Positions 31,524-43,400 of a stretch of 64,000 nt of DNA are shown here, piece by piece; position 1 is the first letter of the stretch, and each line of letters starts with the position of its first letter. The notes under the pieces were generated by a model that was not told the origin of the DNA, made no database searches, and saw only the letters and a program-made list of their open reading frames with translations. Position numbers and translations under genes: made by a program. Origin of the DNA: Porphyra umbilicalis (lineage: Eukaryota > Rhodophyta > Bangiophyceae > Bangiales > Bangiaceae); assembly GCA_002049455.2 (NCBI GenBank), contig KV918847.1, positions 186,001 through 250,000 on the forward strand, read 5' to 3'.

Positions 31524-32617
31524 CGTGGGAAGAAGACGGTGTCGTCGACGGTGACGTCGACCGTGGACACGGGCGGCGCGACGCGCCAGTCGCTGTCACG
31601 TAATCACGCCGCGGGCAGCCGACAGGACCTTGTCCCACTGCCCTCTCTGACAGGCCCACAAGTTTATTCCATCTCCCGGCCTCCGACGTCCGCCGCCCCC
31701 CGCCTCGAACACGTACAGAAGCGATCTCGCGAGGCTCGAGAACCAGTGCCTGGGGAACGCCGCCGCCGTGCCCTGATTGACGCTGTGCGCGCCACAGAAG
31801 GCGGCAGCGGAGCGACCAACCACACCCCCGGCGTGCGTCGAATGAAGGGTCCTGAAACGGTCAGACTCGTTCAGGCTTTTCCGGATCTCGATAGTGATCG
31901 CCGAGATCGTGGACAGACCCGGAAAGCGCCAGTTTCGGGCCGTATCATTTGAAATCTGATGACGCCACGTGAGCTAGTTTTTTGAAAGGAACTGAATATG
32001 CAACAGCCAATGGCACGCCAAGAAAAAATGGGGAGGAGCAGCGGGTCCCCCCAAATCGGGGAGAAAAGGGGGGACAGCGGCGCCTCCCCCCATTTCTCAC
32101 GCATGAATGTCGGAGGACTTACCCGATTGAGATTAAGTGTATTCAAGTTCTATCTGAGCGTTTTGGGGTGCCTGACGTTGCTGTGCGACCCTCCCCGTCC
32201 CTAAGAGCTAAAAAGAAGGCACGTGGCACATTATTGAGCCACGTTTTTGACACGCTAGCTTATTTGAAGTTGGGGAAGACGCTGTTGGGTATGCTCCAAG
32301 CACGGCATGTATGTGCCGGTTGACTCTAAGACTCCCTTTTTTTGAGGCAGTCAAGTTTCAGCACGCTGCGACCGTGCTTTGACACAAATTGCCACGTTAA
32401 TTTCGAAATCCCGGCTTGGTGTGGCTTGATGTGAGTTGTAGCTGAGATCTGACCAATCTTCCGGGACACGCCATATGTGCCACGTGGCCAGCGTGGCACG
32501 AGTTGTTCCTTCGTGCGTGTGAACTGGCGACGTTGCTGGTTGTGCACGGAGACACATTGGCGCCCGCCTGGTAGCACCTGACCCGGGACGTCCCGGCGAA
32601 CGGCGTCATACTCGTGG

Positions 32618-35396
32618 ATGGACCGTCAAAAGGACTACATTAGCAGCGCGAATCGGCAAGCGTGCTCGACGCTGCCCACGCCCAGCAACGACATGGCAGC
32701 CACTCGGGCGTTCACGATGGGAGCGTCAGGCGCGGTGTCTGACGGCAATGGTCCGGATACCGCCGCATACGGGCTGAGGTGGCGTCCTCCTTCCGCCGAC
32801 GCTGGATACGTGCCTGGGGTCGACAACCCAAAACGTGCGGAGCACGCCATCGTCGCTGCGCTCCAGGCGGCTCGAGCTGGGGACAAGCAAGCGCCGCGGA
32901 TCGGCGTCTGCTCCATTGGCGGCACCGGTAAGACGTCTGCGGGTGTTGGAGTTGCGGCTTGTGAATGGGTGCACACGCGCTACACCAAGGGCACCACATG
33001 GGTGCAGCTCGACGCCTCCTCGACTTTACAAACCATCGCAGAAGCGGTCGTGTCGCTCGTGCATCACATCTGTGGCGGTGCTGCCGCCAAGCAGCTGGCG
33101 GCCCTGACGGCGGACGAGGACTTCGTTGAGGTGGCAGCGGCCTACGTGTGCTCCGTTCGGGTTGCGAACGCGGCCGAGCTGTTGGTCGTCATTGATGATG
33201 TGACCTACGAGAATCGGGGGCTGCTGCGGCAGCTCCTCCGTCTGATCCCGTCAGTCACCCCTGTGCTGTTCACGACCCGATCGGAGGCCGTCGTCATGTC
33301 CGTGCCGGACGCGACGCTGATTTCTATCGATGCATTGCCCACTGAAGACGCGCGGCTGGTGTTGACCAAGGCCGCGGGCTTGTCAGTGGAGCTAAGGGCG
33401 GTTCAGTTTTCGGCCTCGGAACAACCCGGCTGGGTGGACCGCGTCCTGAGAATGACGGCGTGCCACGCACTCTCGCTGGCCATTGTTGGCTCCATGATTC
33501 GTGATCGCGGTGGCGCGTGGCGCACGGTGGTGGATGCGCTTGAGCAGAGGTGGATGGATCCTGATTTTGGGTTCTCGGATGACGACTCACCACGGCCTTC
33601 GGTGCGCGCGGTGTTAGACGTGAGCCTCGGGCTCTTGCCGGATGGGGTGTTCCACGACGCGTTTGCGGCACTGGGCGTTCTCCCTGTTCATGCGCCCCTG
33701 CCCGTCCTGACGCGGCTATGGCGGACCCTCCTTGGCCGGTCGGCCGTGACAAGCGAGCAGTTGGCACAGCAGCAGAGCGACACATCGAACGACAGCGTGA
33801 GATTGCTTGTTGACGTGCTCGTGCGAGCGGGGCTGTTGCGCCGGGATGTGAACAAGGTCAGCGGGGAGCTCATCGGCGTGATCTTGCACCCAGTTGTTGG
33901 CCAGTACGCGTTGAGCTTGCTTGGCAACGCTGCTGCCGCCACCCACCAACGCGTGGTGGACGACTACATGAGCGGGGTGACCGTTGACGGTCTGGACGCG
34001 CACGGATGGCGGCGGCTCCCCTTTTGGGAGGTGCCGGACGATGGCTACTGGTTCGATCACGTGGTGCGCCACGTTGCCGCGGCTGGGGACCCCTGTGGAC
34101 TGGTGTCGGTCGTAGATCCTGTGTGGCAAGCTGAGCGCGTACGGGTGAGCTCGCCGCTGGCCTTCCAGGCTGATTTAGAGGTGGTGCTACCCGCATTGAC
34201 GGCGGTGGTGGACAACACTGCGTCCAAGACGACCCGGTCGCCAGTGCTGCTCAGTCGCATGCACGCGACGGTGGCGCAGGCCCACACTAAGCGAATCGCC
34301 GATAACCGGCGGGACAACATAGAGGTTGCCATGGCGCACTGGGACGAAGCGCTGGCGCTTGTCAACAGGTTGGAAGTGCCGACGCTTTGGGCTGATTGGC
34401 AAGCCGGCCGCGGCCGCGCGTACCGCGCCCGTGTTTGCGGCGCCCGGGCCGCCAACCTTGAGTCGGCGATCGCCTGCTACTGGCTAGCGCTGGAAGTGCA
34501 CACGCGTGAGGCGGCGCCGCTCGCGTGGGCCGAGACGCAGATCAACCTCGGCTGCGCGCTCGTCAACCGAGTGGCTGAGGACAAGGCAGACAACATGGAG
34601 GCCGCGATTGCGTGTCATAGGGCCGCGCTCACGGTGCGCACGCGGGAGGCGGCGCCGCACAAGTGGGCGACGGTGCAGAACAGCCTCGGGGCGGCTTACC
34701 GTCGCCCTCATCCGAGGAGACAAGGCCACCAACGTGGAGGAGGCAATCACCTGCTACCGCCTGGCGCTAGAGGTGCACACCCGGTCGGCGGCGCCACTGC
34801 TGTGGGCCAGGATCCGGTACAACCTCGGAATTGCGTACTGCGACCGGCTGGTCGGCGACAAGGCGTCCAGCATCGAGTCGTCCATCGCATGCTACAACGA
34901 CGCGCTAACCGTGCGAACGCGACAGGCGGCACGGCTCAAGTGGGCGGCCACCCAAAACCACCTGGGCAAGGCGCTCCGTGACCGCCAGTTCGGGGACCCT
35001 GCTGCCAACGTAGCGGCGGCGGTCGCCTGCTTTGACCGCGCCCTCACCGTGCGCACACGGGCGGCGGTGCCTCTGAGCTGGGCAGAAACGCAGCACAACA
35101 TGGGTGTCACGCACCACAGCCGCGCCAAGGCGGGTGCCACGGCGACAGTCGATGTGAACGCGGCCGTCACCTACTACCGCCAAGCCCTGGAGGTGCGAAC
35201 ACCCGAGGCAGTGCCGCAAGAGTGGGCGCTGACAACCTTCTCCCTCCTGCAGGCGCTCGTCGATTGGGGACGCTGGTCTGCTGCAATGGAATGCGGGCGT
35301 GCTCTGGAGCAGTTTGGGCCGCGCTGGGCGGCGTGGCCTGCGCAGGAGGCGGCGGTAGCCAGTGCTCTGGCAAAAGCACAGCACGCGCTGGTGTAG
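32618..35396 (+). CDS. STAND-type NB-ARC protein with cyanobacterial-style TPR repeats; one apparent frameshift
   Basis: The Met at 32618 opens a frame to 34981, and the 3' part continues in the next frame to 35396. The N-terminal 90 residues show no recognised effector domain. An NB-ARC-type ATPase follows: P-loop GVCSIGGTGKTS (about residue 100), Walker B ELLVVIDDV, sensor TTRS, a GLPL-like ACHALSLAIVGSM, and an MHD-like ILHPVVGQYAL. After a linker, six or so 46-residue TPR units have the pattern ESAIACYWLALEVHTREAAP / WAETQINLGCAL. This style (ALxVRTREAxPxxWAxTQNNLG) is characteristic of cyanobacterial TPR/CHAT-type proteins. Such STAND proteins act as nucleotide-switched sensors that oligomerise on ligand binding. 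An extra C in the CCC at 34705-34707 breaks the third unit; without it the unit has exactly the length of its neighbours. Either an assembly error or a real pseudogene fits. Transfer from a cyanobacterium or a plastid-derived origin is inference. Confidence 0.75.
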
Positions 35397-35399
35397 CAG

Positions 35400-37123
35400 A
35401 GCGGTGTGGGGAGTTGTCAGAGCCCTGTGACGCTGGCAATTGGACGCCTGTCCCACGAGGTTCTTCAAGAGCTGCGCGCCTAGCTCAAGGATCATTTCTG
35501 TTCTACTCTTTGCTTCTGCCCCTTGGTTTACTAGATAGGTAGGGATCCGCTGTCAGAGCAAGTCTCTGTGGATCCTATCCATCTTTGATGCTGCCACTCG
35601 GCTAGCGGGTGGCCTCTATGAAGGATGCATGGCTGTCGTAGCAGACCGCCCACATGCGACGCGGCGCTCCTCCGCAGGCGCCGCCTGTGATCGATACCGC
35701 CTGTCCTCTTCACGTGACCACGGTGCCCCGCAGTTCACATGAGACCTGGTCGTACCCTCCACATATCCACGCATGGCATGTTCACACTGCGGGTCGGTAT
35801 TTCATCGCCGGGATAGTTCTAAATTTGCCGGCTTGTAAATCTATAACGAGTAGACGCGAAAGAATGTTTTGAGATGGCCATGCAAAGCTCATGTGAGATG
35901 GCCTCAGCATGATTCGGAGGATCATGTGCACATCAGTTCCGTGGATCAGCGAAAATCCTACATTTCAGATTGCCTCATTCTCGAGTGACCTCTGTGATTC
36001 GGCAGTTCGTCACTACAGTTCTGGAATCGTTCAACGGATCATCTTCGGGACTGACTCTGGGATCGTTCCAGAAGCAGTGTCATCCTGACCCACAGATCAT
36101 CTCGAGGACTGTCATTCGAAAAATATGTGAGGACTTGTTCAACTGATAGTCTGACTGCCTCTTCCGCAAACAAAATGTCTGCATATTCCTACAACAGTGT
36201 TAACAACAACCTTTTGATACTCTCTCCGTTCAGACCAATGCCCATCGTGGAATCTGATATATCGCTCATGCGCTTGAATTTCTGGTGCGAATGCTTCTGA
36301 TACGTATTGAACGGGGGCATTGCGTGTTCGGGACGTGCTGTGTTAGGACGATAAGGGACGAGATTGCCACTGAGCTGAGAACGAATGTGCGGCGCGTCAA
36401 GGAGACCCAATCATTGATAAATCGGGACTGGGTGCGTCCGGGACTTCACGGTATTCTCGATGTGCGAGCCGACGCATGTTTACCCAGTTCCCATCCCCTC
36501 TGCGCCGGGAAACAGCGTGTCGGTCGCACGACTACTACGTCACATCGAGGCTCCCTCTGCACACGTTTCGTGGCCCAGGACACGCTTCATGGGCAGGTCT
36601 TGCTGTCTGATCGGTTTCGGCAGACCCTCCTCACGACGTCACTCGAAGTAGTCCAGGCTATCATCTACGATCGAGTCCTTGAGGCAGAAATCTAGATCAA
36701 TCTTGCGCACTCGTTCACTCAATCTATGACGACGGTCCCCAGGATGATTGTACTCCGACGCCAGGACAGTCCTGAGCACGATCCTCAGGATGATCTTACT
36801 CCCACTTCAGGACAGTTCTCAGCACGATACGCAGAACGATCAGAACCAGCGAATCGGAATGATCCTTCATGAGCATGGGGCAGCAACTTCGCCGGATAAT
36901 TGCCGAATCTGCAGGTGCTGGTGTGAGGATGATTCCCACTGAATATCGGTGCAGATGGTCTTCGAGATCTTCTGAACTCCACTGCGGGCTCTGTCTCCAA
37001 GATCAACAAAAAGTGGGCATAATTTGATCGCATGATCAATGTGCGACAGTTCTGCGAACCGTCGGTGGGCGTGTTCGAATCTGGCAGTTCTCAGTTTTAA
37101 GGAATCGGGGACAAAACGCTGTG
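35400..37123. other. Non-coding stretch with a 46-bp tandem duplication
   Basis: I see no convincing gene. GATGAT and GGATCAT words recur between 35900 and 36850. AGGATGATTGTACTCC at 36741 and AGGATGATCTTACTCC at 36787 begin two adjacent 46-bp units (36741-36832). Confidence 0.45.
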
Positions 37124-37256
37124 CAGCCGTTCACCCAAAAATCCCGCACTTCAACTGTTGCTAAATTGTTCCAAATCGGCCTCTGCGGGGTCGAAGAGGC
37201 CGATTCGACACTCTTTTGCAACTATTGGAGAGCGGGATTTTTGAGAGTAGGTGCTG
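37124..37256. mobile_element. Stowaway-like hairpin MITE, copy 1 (degraded)
   Basis: This is nearly a complete foldback. It begins CAGCCGTTCACCCAAAAATC, and its right half is the approximate reverse complement (GATTTTTGAGAGTAGGTGCTG). It is clearly homologous to the better-preserved copy at 37372-37503, sharing CAAATCGGCCTCTGCG and AGCGGGATTTTTG. Confidence 0.6.
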
Positions 37257-37371
37257 CTACCTACCGCCGCCGCTGGCGGTGGCGCGGGCGCCGCCGCCCG
37301 CCCCGCGCGCCGTGTCGGCAGCGCTACAGGCGGGGGTGGGGGTAGGTCCACCGGCCGGCATACCATGCATA

Positions 37372-37503
37372 CAGCCGTTCTCCCAAAACTCCCGCACTCC
37401 AACAGTTGCAAAAGAGTTCCAAATCGGCCTCTACGACCCCGCAGAGGCCGATTTGGAACTATTTTACCACAGTTGGAGTGCGGGATTTTTGGGAGAACGG
37501 CTG
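37372..37503. mobile_element. 132-bp Stowaway-like hairpin MITE, copy 2
   Basis: The arms of about 60 bp start CAGCCGTTCTCCCAAAACTC and its reverse complement, and meet around CGACCCCGCAGAGG. TA dinucleotides flank it at 37370-37371 and 37504-37505, the target duplication of Tc1/mariner-type elements. The high self-complementarity means single strands would fold into one long hairpin. Confidence 0.7.
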
Positions 37504-37689
37504 TAGACCTGGAGACGGTGCACCGTGACCACTCGTCACGTCCGGGACGGAGGAAACCAACACACACTGCACATCGCGAAAACATCTAGCGACCTTGTAA
37601 ACGCTCCGCCAACTGGCAGATGATTGTGGAAGGAAAATGTTGGGTTCACAAGAGGCATTGAGAGAACTCTGGTGAGCGAAGCGCTGGGT

Positions 37690-38115
37690 GCCAAATTAAA
37701 CCTGGTGTCGGGATCTGTTTTTTGGTGCATGGTTCACGGCAAGAAAAGAAGTCTTGATCCACCATATCCCGTTCACTCCCTCACAACAGGAAGAGTAGGA
37801 AGTCGCTACAAGACCTCCTAGACCATAATTTGTCTCTCCCGGAGCCACCTGGAGGAGCCTCTGATGCGTCGACCCGGGGGGGAGGGGCAGGGGGGGTGGT
37901 TGAGGGGGAGGCGCTGGGGGGGCGCGGGGGGAGGCGGTCGCCGACGCGCCACAGTACGGCGTGCTGTCCGCCACGGGCGCCGCCGCCGCCGCGGCCGGTT
38001 GCGTGTCGCCGCCCGAGCACGTCGTCTTCCCCCCCCCCCCCCCCCCCGCAGCGACAATCACCTCGGCCTCTCTCGCCGGCAGGCCATGGCCGCCGGGGTC
38101 GGCCCTGCACACACC
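37690..38115 (-). CDS. Possible exon of an unrecognised host gene
   Basis: A GC-rich minus-strand frame reads PGGHGLPAREAEVIVAAGGGG and continues as Ala/Pro-rich sequence to DKLWSRR or NYGLGG depending on frame. TGTGTGCAG just upstream could be a splice acceptor. A poly-C run (about 38030-38047) lies inside it. No family is recognised, and the plus strand is open over much of the same stretch, so this is weak. Confidence 0.2.
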
Positions 38116-38199
38116 CAGTTAATACCATTTTTTCTTGGGCTTCTGGCTCCGAGGCCGTGAGGTGGAGTGAGGCGGTGGGCTTCCAGGACAGAAAAAAAA

Positions 38200-39559
38200 C
38201 ATGACAACGTACAAGAAGAAAAGGCGCATCTGTTGGGCTCGGGGGTCTCCTCGTCTTTTTCCTGGAAGGTCTCCGTCCATGTCTCTCTGTACGACAAAGA
38301 AATAGAAGAATAACCGTTTCCTGGCACTCTCGACCAATCGAAAGCCTGCCTCACGATCCATAAGACCGCCCTGAACTGGGGGTGTGCAGGGCCGCCCCCT
38401 TTGCATGCAAATAGCGCCGCTCGAGCGGCGCCTCAAGCAAAGCGTCGGCGTGTTCCCACAGCCAGGTAAATTATGCGCTGTCTGGAGACAATCTGAAAGG
38501 CACCCCTCAGCCGGGGCTTCCTGCCCGAGTGGAACCTCATGCCCCCCAGCTGGGCCTGCAGGCAAGGTGAGCGGGAGGTCGGCACAGCACGTTGCTGACA
38601 GCCGCCGCCTCCGGGTGCGCCCCCGCAGCGTACCGACTCGGCCACGGCTGGGCCGCTCTCAGCCTCTTAAAAGTCCGCGACTCACCCTTCTTTTCCCTGC
38701 AACGGGCCGGCGGGGGGAGGGAGCAGGGGGAGAGGGAGCGGGAGGAGGCGAGCCAGGGGAAGGGAAAGCGGGCGTGGGGGGAGCGCGGGGATGAGGCCGT
38801 GGCGGTGGCGGTGTGTATCTGTGAGTGATATGTCTGTAGGTGTGGACGTCAGTCGAACTGCCAGTATTTATGATGTTGTCTGTGTGCAGCGCGTCTGACG
38901 CGCGCTTCTCTCTCCTCTGCGCGGCGTTCCCTTCTCTCCTGCTTATTTGTGCATGATTTGTTTGTGGCGTGTGCAATGGTCGCGGCGACGGTGGCGGCGG
39001 CCGGAGTGTGTGTGGCGGTTGTGGCGGCGGTGGCCGCCGTGGTGGCCCGGCTGCACGTTGAGGCACGGGGAGGGGGGGCTGGCAGCGGGGACGGGCGGGC
39101 CGCGTGGGCGGGGTGCACGGAGCCTTGAGCGGGAGAAGTAAACGGAACGCTAGCATGCGTCGTTCTCTTTCCATGAAGCCACCGACGTGCAGGCCATCAT
39201 TGCAGCGACTGCCAGAACATTGCTGAAGGGGAGAAATTGCAGAGCGATCCTTATTGGATCGCTCGCAAGATGTCTCAGGAAGTGTCTACCTATCCTTATC
39301 AACCTGTATTAAACATATCACAAAGCAGATCGCTGCACGAAGGTCGAGAAGTTGGGTGCACGTTATCTGTTACCAGCACCAAATAGAATGTCATGACCAG
39401 AAGTGCAGAGAAACCCGGAAGCGATCCGTTCAAGCTCGTTTTCCTCAAATTCGCGATGTGCAGTGCAGAAAAAGCCAGCCTTGGAAAGGGGGATTTGATG
39501 CGATGAATATCGATCCGAGGGAGTACAGTCATTGCGCACATCTTTACGTCTCGCTTATA
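38200..39559. other. Non-coding or uncertain stretch
   Basis: The region is GC-rich between 38390 and 39140, with only overlapping compositional open frames, then ordinary in composition. AGCGATCC TTATT GGATCGCT at 39243-39263 forms a short hairpin. Confidence 0.3.
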
Positions 39560-39805
39560 TATTGCTACTGTAACCTTCAAAATATGGCGGTTGCAGAGAG
39601 AAGAAAGGCAGAGCCGACGACACAGCATAGAAATGAAGTCGGATTGGCTGTTCGACGAGCCACGATCGTACCATTGGCTGAGAGTTGCCGCCAGTAATCT
39701 TGCAGGCCAATCAACGTGTCTTGCAGGAGTCACGCAGAGCCATTGCAACCCACAATGAGATTTACTGAGATTTTCGGGCCGCTGGCTTGGGCCTGAAGAG
39801 GGCAT
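39560..39805 (+). repeat. Interspersed repeat, copy B (occupied by the Plavaka/CACTA-like element)
   Basis: This segment, together with 50373-50404, aligns to the minus strand of 7020-7290. It ends ...CTGAAGAGGGCAT at the left end of the element, and the remainder, ATGGAGAGGGTTCTGGGCCA, resumes right after the element. Confidence 0.7.
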
Positions 39806-40396
39806 CGTCGGGAAAGTGTACCACCCTACTTGGGGGGTACTGGAGCGTACTGGGGCCCGATTTCCGTACTGTGGGGCCAAAACGGAGGCCCGGAGCCCAA
39901 AATGGAGCCCGGCCGCAGCCCGGCCTGTGCCAGGGCGGCCGAAACGTGGGCTACAAGTCTGCATGTCACGTACTCGAGACGGCTCGAGACGGCTCGAGAC
40001 GGCGACCGGATTCCGCGTCTTGTAGCCCACCTCTGAAGCAGGCTACAAGTCGATCAAAACCCAGGCAAATCGAGGCCGCAAGGACCACTTGAACCGCGGA
40101 GCGGTCTCCCTCACGCGACTTGGAAGCAAGCTGCCAGCCACTGGTCAAGGATCAATCTCGGCGGGCATCGCTGGACCGCTGGACCTCTCCCCAACGCAGC
40201 ACGTATCACCGCAGGCTCGGTGATGGACTGACTAGTCACACCTCCACTTGAAGCGCCTCTGTGCGTGCCGCATCGGCGGCCTCGATTGAGAAGCACGTCG
40301 ATCCACACAGGTTCCTTGGGCTGCTTGCGCATGAGCCGCACGCACCGTGTCTTTCTCGCTGGTGAAAGGGGCTAGGTGAATGAGGTTATACATTCA

Positions 40397-40430
40397 CACT
40401 ACAGGTTATACAGTCGCACTACAAACGGGC
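40397..40430. repeat. 20-bp tandem repeat inside the element's left subterminal region
   Basis: CACTACAGG at 40397 and CACTACAAAC at 40417 sit in two adjacent 20-bp units that share ATACAxTCxCACTACA. They are internal, not the element's ends. Confidence 0.5.
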
Positions 40431-40482
40431 CGGCCTGCACGTGGGGCCTCGTGGTGCAAAAACAGAAAGAAGACTACGACGT

Positions 40483-43400
40483 TCACTCGCTCTCGCATTC
40501 TCCCTCCTCCCAATCGCCCTCATCCCGTGCACGCTCTGACACGAACGCGTTGACAAAGAAGCGCGCCGCACGGAGCTCAGCCGTCGTCTTGGGCACCTTG
40601 TCGGGCATGACTGTCGCGCCGTGACGCTCGCAGAGGTCTTCCCAATCGTACTCTACCGACAACCAGCGCACGATGTCCTTGGCCTCGACGGCATCGAGGC
40701 GTGCCGCGTCCTCGTCGGCCGGCACACTCCACTGCAATCGCTCACACCCGTACTTTGTGAGCACGCAACCCTCGGTTGTCGGTGCACTCTCAGCACGCCG
40801 TACGACGAGGCGCGCCCACGCGCTTGACCTCGCCTGAGTGACTAGCGCGGCTTGGCCAACCCGAAGCTCCCCGCCTGGCCCCCGGTAGCGCACCCAGTCA
40901 AACCACGGTGCGCCGTGGAAGCTCTGAGCCGCTCGCACAGTGTGCGACATCCTCCCGCGTCGCGGGCGGGCGGGATCGCCGTAGTACAATGACTTGGCAC
41001 ACCCCAGCGTCGTACTGTCACTTACCCCGAGCGCAGTACCCAGCCCAGGCAGACCGTGGATGTGTGCCAGGTGTGCGATCGTGTACTGTTTCGTGTACCG
41101 CCGCCGCCGCGCCCCCCTCTGCCGCCGACGACGCCGCCGCCGCTGGCGCGCGTCGGTACTCTGGCTGTCGTACTCGGGATCTGACGACACTTCGGATGAT
41201 GTCGCGGACGGCGGCTCATCGGCGCCATCATCGAGAAGGATGCGGGAGACCTGCTCCACCAAGATCAGCTGCTCAATGAACTGGTCTCTCCTGTGGTTGG
41301 TCAAGTTGTACGCCTTTTTCACCGCCTTGTGTAGCGTTTCGTTGTACGTCGTGTTGCCATCGTAGAGGTTGCCCCGCAGCCGAAACTCATCGAGCAAGTG
41401 GGCAGCCATACGTTGAAGCTTGGTAGTGTGTGACGGGCCAAGTACTGGCTGGTAGTGGTCCACCACCCACTTGTGGGCCTTTGTCGTCAGCACCTCCGCC
41501 TCTGCTAGCGTTATGCCGCCGCCAGTACACCGCGCCGAGAAGAGCTCGTTGGTCACATGGACCAGCTCGCAGATCGCCACTGTGAGTGTACTGCGATCCA
41601 CGCCATCCCCGTCCGAGCCGGCCACACCAACCACCGCAAAAGGAAGAAAGGGCAGAGCACGCCGGTGCTCGCTACCGGTCATCGTTGCTTGCTTCTTTTC
41701 TTCTGGTACAAAGTACCTGCGGTACAAAGAAAACACGAGATACGAATCAGCGAATGAGGCTGTGGCTCCCGTTGTGTCAGAGCTTTGATAGCACCCACAC
41801 AACACGAGCACCGCCCACACCACCCGAGCACCCCCCGCCCCGCCGCCCCGCGGACCTTCCACATATCACGTACCCTGGATGGATATGCGGCACCCGTAGC
41901 CTGCGTGATGCGTACTTGAAGCGCAAGTTCATTGCTCGCTCTGCGTTGGCCGCGGTGTCAAACCGCGTGCGGCCGCTCGCACCAGCAACTTGGCGCAGGT
42001 ACAAGGGTACTTTGTTGGCCACTTTTCTGTTGATGCCCGAGTCCATCACCTGCGTGCTTGCGTTTGCGTGTGTGTGGAAGTGTGTAAGAAAATTCCAGGT
42101 AAGAAGCACATCGAAGATACGGAGCGGCGCCGTGAGATGAGCCGTTCTCAGCAGTATGTCCGGTGCCCAAACAGGATAAAAAACGTCGAGTGGAGCCAAG
42201 GGTGGCGATGCACACCATCATCATGATGGCCCATCATGGGCGAAGAGGGGACTCGCACGGGGGAGCCACCGTGAATTAGAGAGCAAGCGAACGTACGTGC
42301 AGGCGGTCAAACCCAGGCAAGCGATAAAGCATCCGCGGTCCGTTTCCAAGTCCGGCCCAGGCGGCCAGGGCAGGTACCACACTGTTGAGGCTATGCTCCA
42401 TCTCAACCTCTGCTCTCCGAGATGCAGCCCCCCAGAAGGTACCCATCGTCGCGTTACTGAGCTGCGACTTGACGGTAGCTTCGACGTCACGACTCGGTGC
42501 AGCGGCACCCGCCGCAGTGCACGAGTTGTCTCGCTCCACCATGCACGGCGTGCACGGAAAGAAGCACCCAGATCCTTTCAGGCACATGATCGCACGCTCC
42601 TCCGGCTGGTCACAAACATACCGGAGCACCCGCGGGGAGACGCGCACGCTGCCACCACCGGGCACTTGTAGCCACACCCCGCGGTGGCTTGCCACCATGC
42701 ACGTGCGGAAGACGAGATGTAAAATCCGCTGCAGCAGCTCTGCGCGCACCTCGTGCCCTTTGCGCGTCTCGAGGAACTTGGACTCAACTTGGTGAATGTA
42801 GGCCAGCGTCACCCACCGCACCTCCTTGTTAATATTGTTGACGATCCGCATCCGTAGCGGGTAGGCCGACACTGCGCCGCTACTACTGAGAACCGTCGAG
42901 TCCGAGTAAAGGTGCAGGCCAAGTACTCGCGTGCCCTGCCTCGTGGTACCCTGCACGTGGTAGAGCTGCTCCTTGTACATCTCCCCGTCCCATGTGCCTC
43001 GTAGTACAGTATCAGGGACAGAGTCGTCAGTGGTGTCGGGTCCCCAGTACAAGTCCCCGTGCTGGGTGTTGGCGACCTCGCTCCGGATAGCGTCCAGCGC
43101 GTCGCGGAAGCAGACACTGTACACCTTGCCGTCAATCTTCATGGACGCCTTCTTCCACCTGAGCGGGGCGATGAGCGCCCGTTTGAAGCGGCGCACCGAG
43201 GCGATAAACCGGTCAACTGTCTTGAAGGTATCGGAGAACGGCTTGATGGTGACGTTCGTACCCTGTTCGACGACCTTGGTGTACCTGTACAGCTTTCGCA
43301 ACTGCTTTTGCGACAGACAAACGCCTCCCCCTCCACCAGTACATGCCCGTTCGAAGACGTGCCACAGCGCCTCATTCGTCCACGGCGCCCCACCACCGGA

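Larger units (their letters stand above)
22815..32296 (-). mobile_element. PIF/Harbinger element, copy 2 (9.5 kb), tail to tail with copy 1
   Basis: The left end at 22815 starts GAGCACACCTAACAACGTCT. The right end at 32296 is, as reverse complement, GAGCATACCCAACAGCGTCT. The left flank is TAA (22812-22814, shared with copy 1) and the right flank is CAA (32297-32299), probably a mutated TAA. The orientation is opposite to copy 1. The transposase is on minus (31523-29850) and the companion gene on plus (24277-28716). Copies 1 and 2 differ by about 20-25 percent in their terminal 150 bp, so they are distinct subfamilies or old copies. It carries two LTR-like insertions. Confidence 0.85.

Noticed and set aside
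12622-32296. Polinton or other large virus-like element spanning the whole chain
   Set aside because: No capsid, polymerase or protease motifs are present. Each segment has its own short inverted ends and a 3-bp TAA flank, as in PIF/Harbinger.
39975-40005. Microsatellite or regulatory array (GGCTCGAGAC repeated three times)
   Set aside because: It is short and lies within the subterminal region of the Plavaka/CACTA-like element, so it is treated as part of that end.
40397-40430. CACTACA as the terminus of a CACTA element
   Set aside because: It is a 20-bp tandem repeat with no inverted partner. The true inverted ends are at 39806 and 50372, proven by the empty site.
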